From Planctomycetota bacterium (GTDB taxonomy: Bacteria; Planctomycetota; Phycisphaerae; Sedimentisphaerales; Anaerohalosphaeraceae), in assembly GCA_003644175.1 (NCBI GenBank), contig QNBS01000009.1, forward strand, positions 1-15,892: 15,892 bases of DNA. Direction: 5' to 3'. Under the pieces are notes generated by a model that was not told where the DNA came from, did not search any database, and saw nothing but the letters and a program-made list of their open reading frames with translations. The position numbers were made by a program, and so were the translations under genes. Below are positions 1-7,127 of this stretch, in pieces (within the stretch, counting starts at the first letter, position 1; each line of letters begins with the position of its first letter).

Positions 1-312
1 AAGCAGAGGTACCTGTCGCCTCATCGCAGGAACGGACAAAAGGCGTTTGAAGTAAGCGATCGCCTCAGAGACACCGTTATCTTCAGCTATTTGAATCTGA
101 TGAACGATTGGCCGGTCAAGGGTCCGCTTGACTTTATCTTCTGCCGAAATGTGATGATATACTTTGACAAGCCGACGCAGTCGAATCTGATAAATCGCTT
201 TTGGGACCTGCTGGACTCGGGGGCTATTCTGTTCACCGGGCACTCGGAATCATTGACCGGAATTGAGCACAAATTCAAATATGTCCAGCCCACAATCTAC
301 ATGAAACCATAG
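1..312 (+). CDS. cheR: Chemotaxis protein methyltransferase CheR, C-terminal part (5' end outside window)
   Basis: CheR uses S-adenosylmethionine to methylate glutamates on chemoreceptor signalling domains in the cytoplasm, which sets adaptation opposite CheB. The reading frame is open from base 1, so only about the last 103 residues are present. The segment DFIFCRNVMIYFD is the family signature near the end of the SAM-binding domain (FCRNVxIYF). It is followed by the usual amphipathic stretch and the 'LFTGHSESL' strand-turn typical of CheR C-termini. It ends 15 bp before cheD copy 1 and is clearly in one operon with it. The N-terminal helical domain and SAM glycine motif lie off the window and cannot be checked. 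Confidence 0.95.
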   Translation, partial: KQRYLSPHRRNGQKAFEVSDRLRDTVIFSYLNLMNDWPVKGPLDFIFCRNVMIYFDKPTQSNLINRFWDLLDSGAILFTGHSESLTGIEHKFKYVQPTIYMKP

Positions 313-327
313 TGTCAGGATTTGGAT

Positions 328-813
328 ATGGTGAAGACAAAACTAATCGTGGATGTATCAGACGCGAAGGTCTCCAATAACCCCGCCGATCTTCTGACAA
401 CATATTCATTGGGCTCGTGCATAGGCGTGTGCCTGTACGACTCGCCCACACATGTCGGCGGCATGCTGCATTACCAGCTTCCGGACTCGAAGATAGACCC
501 CGAGCGGGCACAACAGGCCCCGTTTATGTTCGCTGATACCGGAATGAAACTCCTGCTCGGAAAATTATTGTCAATGGGTGCAAATAAGAAACGCATGAAG
601 ATAAAAATCACAGGCGGAGCGGAGATGAATACAGGGCCGAAAGGATTCAATATCGGCAAACGCAATTATCTGGCTATAAGAAAAATCCTGTGGAAAAATG
701 GAATGTTTATCGACGCCGAAGACGTCGGCGGCTTCTCGCCTCGCAATGTATATATGAATATCGCCGACGGCGCCGTGACTGTCAGGTCCAACGGCATCGA
801 AAAGAGTTTATGA
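328..813 (+). CDS. cheD: Chemoreceptor glutamine deamidase CheD, copy 1
   Basis: CheD deamidates specific glutamines of chemoreceptors and, in CheC-containing systems, is itself controlled by CheC. The protein is 161 residues, a normal family length. The active-site pattern is visible: TYSLGSC supplies the nucleophilic Cys and nearby Thr, and GGMLHY supplies the His. The C-terminal half holds the family block ending with FNIGKRNY and DVGGFSPRNVYM. I chose the ATG at 328 because AGGA lies 7 nt upstream; a TTG at 322 is possible but less likely. It sits between cheR and a receiver-CheX gene. A second, clearly paralogous cheD follows at 2380, and both copies keep the catalytic Cys and His. Confidence 0.95.
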   Translation: MVKTKLIVDVSDAKVSNNPADLLTTYSLGSCIGVCLYDSPTHVGGMLHYQLPDSKIDPERAQQAPFMFADTGMKLLLGKLLSMGANKKRMKIKITGGAEMNTGPKGFNIGKRNYLAIRKILWKNGMFIDAEDVGGFSPRNVYMNIADGAVTVRSNGIEKSL

Positions 814-855
814 GAAGAACGGCTTGAAACCAATTGCCTGCATAGGAGATATATC

Positions 856-1707
856 ATGGCTTGGAACATACTGATAGTGGATGATTCGTCTTTGACCCGC
901 AAAAGAATAAGGCGCATCATCGAAATGGCCGATCTGGATATCGGAGAGTTCATGGAGGCGGAAAACGGCGCAGAGGCCTTGGAGATTCTCGAAGATTCGT
1001 GTGTGGATTTGGTTCTCTCGGATCTGAATATGCCCGAAATGGGCGGCGCTGAAATGGTGCATCGAATGAAGAGTCGGGAGGCCACAAAGTCAATCCCTGT
1101 GGTTGTCGTTTCAACCGAATCCAAGACGGCCCGGATACAAAAACTCCTGGCCGAAGGGGTCAGGGACTATCTCCACAAGCCCTTCACGCCGGAAGAGTTC
1201 AAAGAGGCGATACAGACACTTTGGTCTAAACCCAAAATTGATTCAGGCGATCTCTTGACCCAGGCACTGACACAGGCGCTTGAAGTAATGGCGCTCGTGA
1301 CTGCTGTGCCGGTCGACGATGATATGGCCACCCCCCAAAAAACCGTACTGGCCCAAATAGGTTTCACGGGACCAAAAAAAGGAACAATCCTGATGCTCGT
1401 GGGTCTGGACTTCTGCAAGACTCTTGCCGAAAACATAGCCGGCGCCGACAAGGCCAATAACGAAAGCGCTCTCGATGCAGTGAAGGAACTCTCTAATGTT
1501 ACTTGCGGATTGTTCCTCCCAATGGTTGTTTCCTCGACAGCGGATGTCTTTGATGTTACTGTCCCTGAGGTCAAGAAGTGTGATAATCCGACGCAATGGG
1601 ACGAATTTGTGGCCGACGCCAACACCTGTATATTAAACATTGAAGGTCATGCGATAGCCGCCAAACTGATCATCGAAGATGCGGCAACGCCGGCGGAGTG
1701 TAATTAA
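856..1707 (+). CDS. CheY-like receiver fused to a CheX/CheC-type phosphatase domain
   Basis: The 283-residue protein has two parts. Residues 1-125 are a full receiver: acidic pair D9/D10, phosphoacceptor D56 in LVLSDLNMP, S86 and K108 in LHKPF. Residues about 130-270 resemble CheX/CheC, the CheY-P phosphatases; E211 and N214 in KELSN match the ExxN catalytic pair of that family, followed by a Gly-rich turn. The start has AGGAG 7 nt upstream. The likely role is removing phosphate from CheY-P, with the receiver either regulating the phosphatase or serving as its own substrate; that coupling is inference. It lies between cheD and an Hpt gene. CheC-like fusion partners vary, so CheX versus CheC assignment is tentative. 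Confidence 0.85.
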   Translation: MAWNILIVDDSSLTRKRIRRIIEMADLDIGEFMEAENGAEALEILEDSCVDLVLSDLNMPEMGGAEMVHRMKSREATKSIPVVVVSTESKTARIQKLLAEGVRDYLHKPFTPEEFKEAIQTLWSKPKIDSGDLLTQALTQALEVMALVTAVPVDDDMATPQKTVLAQIGFTGPKKGTILMLVGLDFCKTLAENIAGADKANNESALDAVKELSNVTCGLFLPMVVSSTADVFDVTVPEVKKCDNPTQWDEFVADANTCILNIEGHAIAAKLIIEDAATPAECN

Positions 1708-1749
1708 AACAACACCGACCTGATTGGAAAATCATCCTGGAGATATGCT

Positions 1750-2157
1750 GTGAAAACCAAGGATTTTTCCGGAATAAGAAACAACGGCTCGCTCCCCGAC
1801 CCACAGGATGTCCATGTCCCCGGCGACAGCGAAGATTTGCTGGACGATTATGTAGAGAGCGCCAGTTCAATGTTGGATGAGCTTGAACAGGCGGCGTTGG
1901 CGTATGAGGCGGGTAATAACAGTAAGGAAAATGTCGCGGCTATACGACGGATTCTGCACAAGATCAAGGGTGAATCGTCAATGATGGGCGCCGCCGAAAT
2001 ATCGGAGTTTTGCCATCAGGCGGAATTCGCTTTCGAGGAACTCGACGACAACCATCGACCGGATATGCTGCTGAGATTCAAGGATTGGGTAGATACTGCG
2101 ATGAGTAACCTGGCGGGCCGGGCCCGAATAAAACCGACGTCCTCGGTCGAGTTATAA
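1750..2157 (+). CDS. Stand-alone histidine phosphotransfer (Hpt, CheA P1-like) protein
   Basis: This 135-residue protein carries one Hpt four-helix domain. Phosphoacceptor H70 lies in LHKIKGESSMMG, matching the HxxKG pattern of Hpt and CheA P1 domains; the helices before (EDLLDDYVESASSMLDELE) and after (EISEFCHQAEFAFEEL) look like CheA P1. No CheA dimerisation, kinase or CheW-like domain follows, so it cannot autophosphorylate. It probably relays or stores phosphate, possibly with the receiver-CheX protein encoded 42 bp upstream (inference). The start is GTG with GGAG 7 nt upstream. Its TAA stop lies within the left TTATAAG repeat of the foldback element, but the stop would also be present without the element, so the gene does not look truncated by it. 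Confidence 0.8.
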   Translation: MKTKDFSGIRNNGSLPDPQDVHVPGDSEDLLDDYVESASSMLDELEQAALAYEAGNNSKENVAAIRRILHKIKGESSMMGAAEISEFCHQAEFAFEELDDNHRPDMLLRFKDWVDTAMSNLAGRARIKPTSSVEL

Positions 2158-2341
2158 GAAGACTTTTGCAAAATTACGATTTGACATGTTTTTGGGAAAG
2201 AAAAGTCGCTGAGCTTTTTTCTTTCCTTAGAGATAACTCATTATGCGGTCGGATGTTATGGGATTACATAAGAAAATCGAAAAAATGATTTTCTTATGTA
2301 ATGCATGCCAAACCGCAATTTTGCAAAAGTCTTATTATAAG
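2152..2341. repeat. MITE-like foldback element between hpt and cheD copy 2
   Basis: The ends form a 37-nt inverted repeat (2152-2188 and 2304-2340) matching at 33 of 37 positions, with the core AAGACTTTTGCAAAATT. TTATAAG occurs directly at both edges (2152-2158, 2335-2341), a possible target duplication, although TTATAA is itself palindromic. Inside are a perfect 16-bp hairpin (2263-2278 with 2287-2302, 8-nt loop) and a 10-bp hairpin (2195-2204 with 2217-2226). TGCGGT at 2244-2249 can pair with ACCGCA at 2312-2317, competing with the terminal repeat. There is no ORF of useful length and the segment is much more AT-rich than its neighbours. It looks like a non-autonomous mobile element; a structured RNA is the alternative. 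Confidence 0.65.
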
Positions 2342-2379
2342 TTTAATCGACGATTTGCATGAAACTGCGAAATTCAGAT

Positions 2380-2868
2380 ATGCTGAAAGAAACAATAACA
2401 GTTAACATATCCGACGCCAGGGTGTCTGACGACCCTGCGCATGTTCTGGCGACATATTCGTTGGGCTCATGTATCGGCGTCTGCTTGTATAGCCGGAAGA
2501 TGGGCGCCGGAGGCCTGCTCCATTACCTCCTTCCGGATTCAACGGCAAACCCGCAGAAGGCAAAAGAAAACCCGTTTGTCTACGCTGATACGGGCATGAA
2601 AACGCTGCTTGAAAAACTGACTTCGATGGGAATAAGGAAAAATCAACTCAGTGTAAAGGTGGCCGGCGGCGCGCAAAGACTGAAAGTTAAAGCAAAAGGA
2701 TTTAATATCGGCAAACGCAATTATCTTGCCATCAGGAAAATCCTGTGGAAACAAGGAATGTTCATTGACGCCGAGGATGTCGGCGGCTTCTCGCCGCGTA
2801 CTCTGTATATGAGTGTTATCGACGGGGCTGTAACGATCAGGTCCGGCGGCCTTAAGAAATACCTGTAG
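2380..2868 (+). CDS. cheD: Chemoreceptor glutamine deamidase CheD, copy 2
   Basis: This is a paralogue of the first cheD in the same operon, colinear over its whole length. It keeps the Cys in TYSLGSC and the His in GGLLHY, and the shared C-terminal block FNIGKRNYLAIRKILWK is identical to copy 1. The catalytic residues are present, so it should be an active deamidase; separate receptor targets for the two copies would be a reasonable guess. I chose the ATG at 2380 because it aligns with the start of copy 1; an in-frame ATG at 2359 would add seven residues. Neither has a good Shine-Dalgarno sequence. The foldback element ends only about 40 bp upstream, so it may have changed this gene's expression. 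Confidence 0.93.
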   Translation: MLKETITVNISDARVSDDPAHVLATYSLGSCIGVCLYSRKMGAGGLLHYLLPDSTANPQKAKENPFVYADTGMKTLLEKLTSMGIRKNQLSVKVAGGAQRLKVKAKGFNIGKRNYLAIRKILWKQGMFIDAEDVGGFSPRTLYMSVIDGAVTIRSGGLKKYL

Positions 2869-2870
2869 GA

Positions 2871-3989
<1,119 letters not shown>

Positions 3990-4009
3990 AGCAGCAATCC
4001 CATTCAGCC

Positions 4010-4067
4010 AAAAAAAAACGGCGAAGGGTGGATGACTTGAGGGGAAGTCATACACATTTCTTCGCCG
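4010..4067 (-). terminator. Intrinsic terminator of the minus-strand flgM transcript
   Basis: Read on the minus strand, CGGCGAAG (4067-4060) pairs perfectly with CTTCGCCG (4026-4019), an inner ATGACTT/AAGTCAT stem (4051-4045 with 4038-4032) forms inside it, and the structure is followed directly by nine T residues (4018-4010). This is a classic rho-independent terminator placed about 115 bp after the flgM stop. On the plus strand the hairpin is not followed by a T-run, so it should not stop cheB transcription efficiently. Confidence 0.85.
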
Positions 4068-4186
4068 AGATAATGGAGTCCGTTCCGTCGGATAATATCC
4101 CCGTTTGCGACTTTCCGCAAAAAGGCGCCATTGCTTTGGCCCTCCGTGACCGGCCTTTGGATATGATAGTCTTTCCTGGCTCCTAA
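4028..4186 (+). other. Short ORF of doubtful coding status after cheB
   Basis: A GTG at 4028 opens 52 codons ending four bases inside the convergent flgM gene. The last part reads GAIALALRDRPLDMIVFPGS, which vaguely resembles the alpha2-beta3 region of a receiver domain, with Phe where the phosphoacceptor Asp would be. There is no good ribosome binding site, and the first part coincides with the minus-strand terminator hairpin. It could be a worn receiver remnant or chance. The rest of the interval 3990-4182 shows nothing else beyond the terminator. Confidence 0.2.
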
Positions 4187-4452
4187 ATGCCGAATTTTGC
4201 GATATTCTCTGCTGCCGCTCGAATGTTTTCAGGGCTTTCAAGCCGGCCGGACAACAGAAGCCGGCGCGCACCCTCGACAGCGTCGGCGTCCTGGCGCGGC
4301 ATTTCCTTTGCCTTTTCGATCAAAGCATCATAAGTGACCTGCAGTGAAGCATCCACCTGGTTATCTGCGGGCTCTCTGGTTCGCTCAGGCTGCCTGGAAG
4401 ATGATTCTTTCAGTATATCAGGCACTTGATTGTTATTTATCTTTTCTATCAT
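4183..4452 (-). CDS. flgM: Anti-sigma-28 factor FlgM
   Basis: FlgM binds FliA (sigma-28) in the cytoplasm and is exported through the completed hook-basal body, releasing FliA to transcribe late flagellar genes. The protein is 89 residues, the usual small size. The N-terminal half is polar and probably disordered (MIEKINNNQVPD...). The C-terminal half, DAVEGARRLLLSGRLESP and then NIRAAAENIAKFGI, matches the helical sigma-binding region of the family. The start has AAGG 8 nt upstream. It is the last gene of the flagellar block, with its own sigma-28 promoter upstream and an intrinsic terminator downstream, which is the expected autoregulated arrangement. Identification rests on pattern and context because FlgM sequences are weakly conserved. 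Confidence 0.85.
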   Translation of the reverse strand: MIEKINNNQVPDILKESSSRQPERTREPADNQVDASLQVTYDALIEKAKEMPRQDADAVEGARRLLLSGRLESPENIRAAAENIAKFGI

Positions 4453-4484
4453 TGCTCATTACCTTATTGTTTGATCCACTATTA

Positions 4485-4511
4485 TTTTCGTGGATTTTTG
4501 CGGAAACTTTA
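4485..4511 (-). promoter_or_regulatory. Sigma-28 (FliA) promoter for flgM
   Basis: On the minus strand TAAAGTTT (4511-4504) is a perfect match to the sigma-28 -35 box. It is followed after exactly 11 nt by CACGAAAA (4492-4485), which matches GCCGATAA at five of eight positions including the CGA core. Transcription would start near 4478, leaving a leader of about 25 nt that contains AAGG before the flgM ATG. Long A-tracts just upstream (4512-4542) resemble an UP element. Confidence 0.7.
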
Positions 4512-4531
4512 TGATTTTTTTTTCAAATTTT

Positions 4532-5218
4532 TCATTTTTTTCTAAAGTTGACGCTCTTTTTGGGCGAGAGCAACAGCTTCATGCCACCCTGCCTTTCGGG
4601 CCTTAACGTCTCGGCCGTCTCGTAAGCCACGAATTTGACAAACTTCAGCGAACTGACGGTTCCCAGTCTCTCCCGCAGGGTTGCAAAACCCACCAGGTCG
4701 TGATCGCTGTAATAGTCCATTATTCGCTCTTCAGTCGCCCTGTCGGTGGCATCCCATATCTGCTCAAGGGCCCATAATAACTGCCCGTCGGTAAGGTCTA
4801 CAATCTTTAATCGAAGACCAATGCCCATATGAGGATACGGCTTGAATTCCGTAACGGCGCCGACCAATACAGCATCGCAATTTAAGGTCTTGCGCATCGC
4901 CGATAGTTGCTCGAGAGTGTATGCCGTATTCAGGTCCAGTTGAAAGCTCCGCCAGGCAGGATCATGCCGGCGAACAATGGCCAGCCCGAATATCTGCTTT
5001 TTTTGCAGCGCCTGGAAAAGCGCCTCGGTCGCCTGGGAAGATATCCGGGGGAAAGCCGAATCGTTGGATAGTTCAACCAGGGCGATTCTGCCGACAGTAT
5101 CCAGGTCCTTATCCGGATTCAGATAATAATGATCCGCAGGGGGCGTGTGCGATTCGTAAAGCCCGCAGCCCGATAAAAGAATCGTCAGGAACAATAATAC
5201 TGTTTTGAAGTTATTCAT
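4532..5218 (-). CDS. Predicted outer-envelope lipoprotein, CsgG/FlgO-like fold
   Basis: The 228-residue product begins with a signal peptide ending in the lipobox LLSGC (Cys 18), so it should be lipidated and exported. The mature part has alternating strands and helices as in CsgG, LpoB and FlgO-type proteins: a first strand (RIALVELSN), a helix (ATEALFQALQKK), then CDAVLVGAVTEF and LRLKIVDLTDGQLLWA, which matches the 'R-vD-tG-v-wa' strand pair common in these families. FlgO is a flagellar outer-membrane protein in vibrios, so a flagellar role fits the location, but this is inference. The ATG at 5218 overlaps the upstream lipoprotein gene by 8 bp; GTG at 5227 is an alternative start. The C-terminus is basic (KSVNFRKK). 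Confidence 0.75.
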   Translation of the reverse strand: MNNFKTVLLFLTILLSGCGLYESHTPPADHYYLNPDKDLDTVGRIALVELSNDSAFPRISSQATEALFQALQKKQIFGLAIVRRHDPAWRSFQLDLNTAYTLEQLSAMRKTLNCDAVLVGAVTEFKPYPHMGIGLRLKIVDLTDGQLLWALEQIWDATDRATEERIMDYYSDHDLVGFATLRERLGTVSSLKFVKFVAYETAETLRPERQGGMKLLLSPKKSVNFRKK

Positions 5219-5813
5219 TTGATTCACTTAAAGAATGAGGTTCGATTAGTTGATGTTTACTTTGCTTATTCAGGGACACTGCAGCCGGGGCCTGGCCCTG
5301 ACTGCGTAATGCCTCTGCATCAACTTCTCCGCCAAGGACCTTGAGTATTTTGAGCAACGCCCGCAATTGCTCGGTGTCGGCATCCCGCATTTCTTCCTGA
5401 AAACCGAGTATCTGCATTTTCCAGTTATTCAGTTCGGTTGTCATATCGATCAGAAGATCGTTTGCTTCGTCCAACTCCTTTTTGAGCTGCTCTAATTCAG
5501 GTTCAAGAACAGCGATCCGGTCTTTAAGCCGGCGGTTCTCAGCGACCATATCCCGACTTTCCTGTTGCATCGCGGTCATCCGCTCGAGGAGCTCCGTGTT
5601 TTTCTTTGCCAGTTCGACGGCCGAGTCTACCGCCGTTTGGCCGCTTGGAGCGGCTTTCTGGAACCTCTTCTGCATGGAGGCGTCTTGATGCTGCATGGCG
5701 GAGTCGGGTTTGAAAACAACCTCAACGGGCTCCTGCACAACGGGGCAGCCCGCCAGTAGAAATGTCAATGCCGATACGATCAAAAGAAACAAGGTTTTTG
5801 TATTAGCTTGCAT
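5211..5813 (-). CDS. Coiled-coil lipoprotein of unknown function
   Basis: The product has about 200 residues, with a signal peptide ending in lipobox LLAGC (Cys 23). Roughly residues 60-155 form a long coiled coil rich in Glu, Lys and Leu (VELAKKNTELLERMTAM through LEPELEQLKKELDEANDLL). The tail is short and polar. I do not recognise a family. Two starts are possible: ATG 5813 with GGAG 9 nt upstream, which I prefer, or ATG 5819 with the same GGAG 3 nt away. It overlaps the upstream Cys-motif gene by 11 bp and the downstream CsgG/FlgO-like lipoprotein gene by 8 bp. The two lipoproteins are probably made together and may act as a pair in the envelope, perhaps around the flagellar base. Confidence 0.75.
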   Translation of the reverse strand: MQANTKTLFLLIVSALTFLLAGCPVVQEPVEVVFKPDSAMQHQDASMQKRFQKAAPSGQTAVDSAVELAKKNTELLERMTAMQQESRDMVAENRRLKDRIAVLEPELEQLKKELDEANDLLIDMTTELNNWKMQILGFQEEMRDADTEQLRALLKILKVLGGEVDAEALRSQGQAPAAVSLNKQSKHQLIEPHSLSESNE

Positions 5814-6060
5814 GGTCATTTTCTCCTTCATTTTTGGTGGCCAAATATTCACATCTTATATGTGTTTTCTCGCCGCAGCGGCAGGTTACTTCCATTACGG
5901 CGAATTCAGGCTGGTTTTCCACAACAAGAACCTGCGGTTGGGCCAACGTTACGTTTCCTGCACTCGCCCGCCTTGGTGCGGCTTGTCCTGCATCGAGCCG
6001 AAACCGCCCTTCCAGCTTGACGTCATTGCTCTTTATAACGTGTCCTGCCGTTTTTTCCAT
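5803..6060 (-). CDS. Small protein with C-x-C-G...C motif, unknown function
   Basis: I do not recognise this 85-residue protein. The N-terminal part reads GHVIKSNDVKLEGRFRLD, a pattern somewhat reminiscent of FliH-type N-termini. After a Pro/Ala-rich linker comes VVENQPEFAVMEVTCRCGEK and then THIRCEY, with three Cys in a CxCG-x6-C arrangement that might bind metal. I place the start at ATG 6060, where GGAAGGAG lies 11 nt upstream and the conserved-looking region begins; an ATG at 6150 would add 30 residues overlapping the previous gene. It has no signal peptide, so it should be cytoplasmic. Its place between fliA and two lipoprotein genes suggests a flagellar role. Confidence 0.65.
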   Translation of the reverse strand: MEKTAGHVIKSNDVKLEGRFRLDAGQAAPRRASAGNVTLAQPQVLVVENQPEFAVMEVTCRCGEKTHIRCEYLATKNEGENDHAS

Positions 6061-6103
6061 TTTCTGTTTCGCTCCTTCCGTCCGGCACAATAATTTTTTG
6101 GCG

Positions 6104-6334
6104 TCATGCACAATAATCGATAGAATGATCGTTTTGGTCCTTTTCAGCAATTTCGCGGTCGGCGTTCTCTTCGACCGATTCGTTCAGTTGGTCTTCATCG
6201 AGTCGGGGCCGCTCTTGATCTTGCTCGTTTAAGTTTTGTCGTTTCCTTCTCTCCCGGCGGCGTTTTGCGGGAGTTACACCTCCAATATTGTGCAGGCTCT
6301 CCACCGGCTTTATATTGTGATCAATCTCCGCCAT
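6104..6334 (-). CDS. Small highly charged protein, unknown function
   Basis: This 76-residue product has an N-terminal segment (MAEIDHNIKPVESLHNIGGV) followed by a basic run, TPAKRRRERRKRQ, and then a very acidic, Gln/Asn-rich tail. It has no membrane segment or signal. Its ATG overlaps the fliA end by 14 bp in another frame, which is consistent with translational coupling. Composition suggests a largely disordered protein, possibly nucleic-acid binding or a binding partner of another acidic or basic protein. I assign no function. The tight coupling to fliA and the ordered N-terminal segment make a real gene more likely than a chance ORF. Confidence 0.6.
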   Translation of the reverse strand: MAEIDHNIKPVESLHNIGGVTPAKRRRERRKRQNLNEQDQERPRLDEDQLNESVEENADREIAEKDQNDHSIDYCA

Positions 6335-7127
6335 CTTTCCATTGCCTTAATTTCACCGATAAATTGAATAGAGCAACCGCGTGCAGTTGGCTGACGCGAG
6401 GTTCGGTTATGCCGAAAACCTCGCCTATTTGTTTCATCGTAAGTTGCTGTTGATAATGAAGCAAAATGATCTGCCGTTGTCTTTTGTTCAATTGGCCGAT
6501 GGCTTCGGTCAGCTTATCTACAAGCTCGTCTTGTTCGAGTTGCCGGTGAGGATTGGTTACATTGTCGTCCGCCAAAGAAACGCCCAGGGGAGGGGCGTTC
6601 TCCTGCGTGCTGTCGATTGAAAGAAACTGCTTTGCCCGGGCGTTTTCGAGCGTTTTATAAAGCTTATCAACAGACACCCCGAGTCTCCGGGCCAACTCTT
6701 CATGTGTGGGCAGCGCGCCGGTCTCCTGTGTGATTTGCATGCTGAGCTGCATGGCCTGGCGAATCTGCTTGTCAACATTGGCGGGCACAAAGGACCATTT
6801 TCTCAGTTCATCGAGAATGGCCCCTCTGATTCTGATATAAGCGTAAGTCTTGAACTCGGCCTGATGAGAGGGGTTGTAATCACGAGCAGCTTTAACCAGG
6901 CCGACGGTCCCTGCCGAAACCAGATCGTCATATGATAACGGCGGTTTCAAATATATTACCACCCGCTGAATTATTTTATGCACCATGGGAAGATAGCGGG
7001 TGATCTGCTCGTCGTCGACGAACCCCTGCTTCTGGTCGCTGTAGGCGTTCCTGGCGGCGGCTTTGAGGCGCCGATGGCTGTCGTCGGCGGGTTGCGCCGC
7101 GGCATGTTTTTTAGTCTCCGCCGACAC
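6321..7127 (-). CDS. fliA: RNA polymerase sigma-28 factor FliA
   Basis: FliA directs RNA polymerase to late flagellar and chemotaxis promoters and is held inactive by FlgM. The 268-residue protein shows sigma region 2 (about residues 44-110, with LVSAGTVGLVKAARDYNP and FKTYAYIRIRGAILDELR), region 3 (about 115-170, including GALPTHEELARRLGVS) and region 4 (about 205-260, RQRQIILLHYQQQLTMKQIG and the helix-turn-helix ITEPRVSQLHAVAL). Start is GTG at 7127 with GAGGG 8 nt upstream. It overlaps the upstream small membrane protein gene by 17 bp. A sigma-28 promoter match lies in front of flgM in this same block, so FliA likely drives its own antagonist. Confidence 0.96.
   Translation of the reverse strand: MSAETKKHAAAQPADDSHRRLKAAARNAYSDQKQGFVDDEQITRYLPMVHKIIQRVVIYLKPPLSYDDLVSAGTVGLVKAARDYNPSHQAEFKTYAYIRIRGAILDELRKWSFVPANVDKQIRQAMQLSMQITQETGALPTHEELARRLGVSVDKLYKTLENARAKQFLSIDSTQENAPPLGVSLADDNVTNPHRQLEQDELVDKLTEAIGQLNKRQRQIILLHYQQQLTMKQIGEVFGITEPRVSQLHAVALFNLSVKLRQWKDGGD

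Noticed and set aside
1167..1640. 157-codon open frame on the minus strand inside the receiver-CheX gene
   Set aside because: It is antisense to a well-supported gene, has low-complexity Ser/Thr-rich sequence and no recognisable domain.
4548..4583. TGGCATG...TTGCT on the minus strand as a sigma-54 promoter
   Set aside because: The GG and GC elements are 12 nt apart instead of 10, and it lies within the lipoprotein gene.
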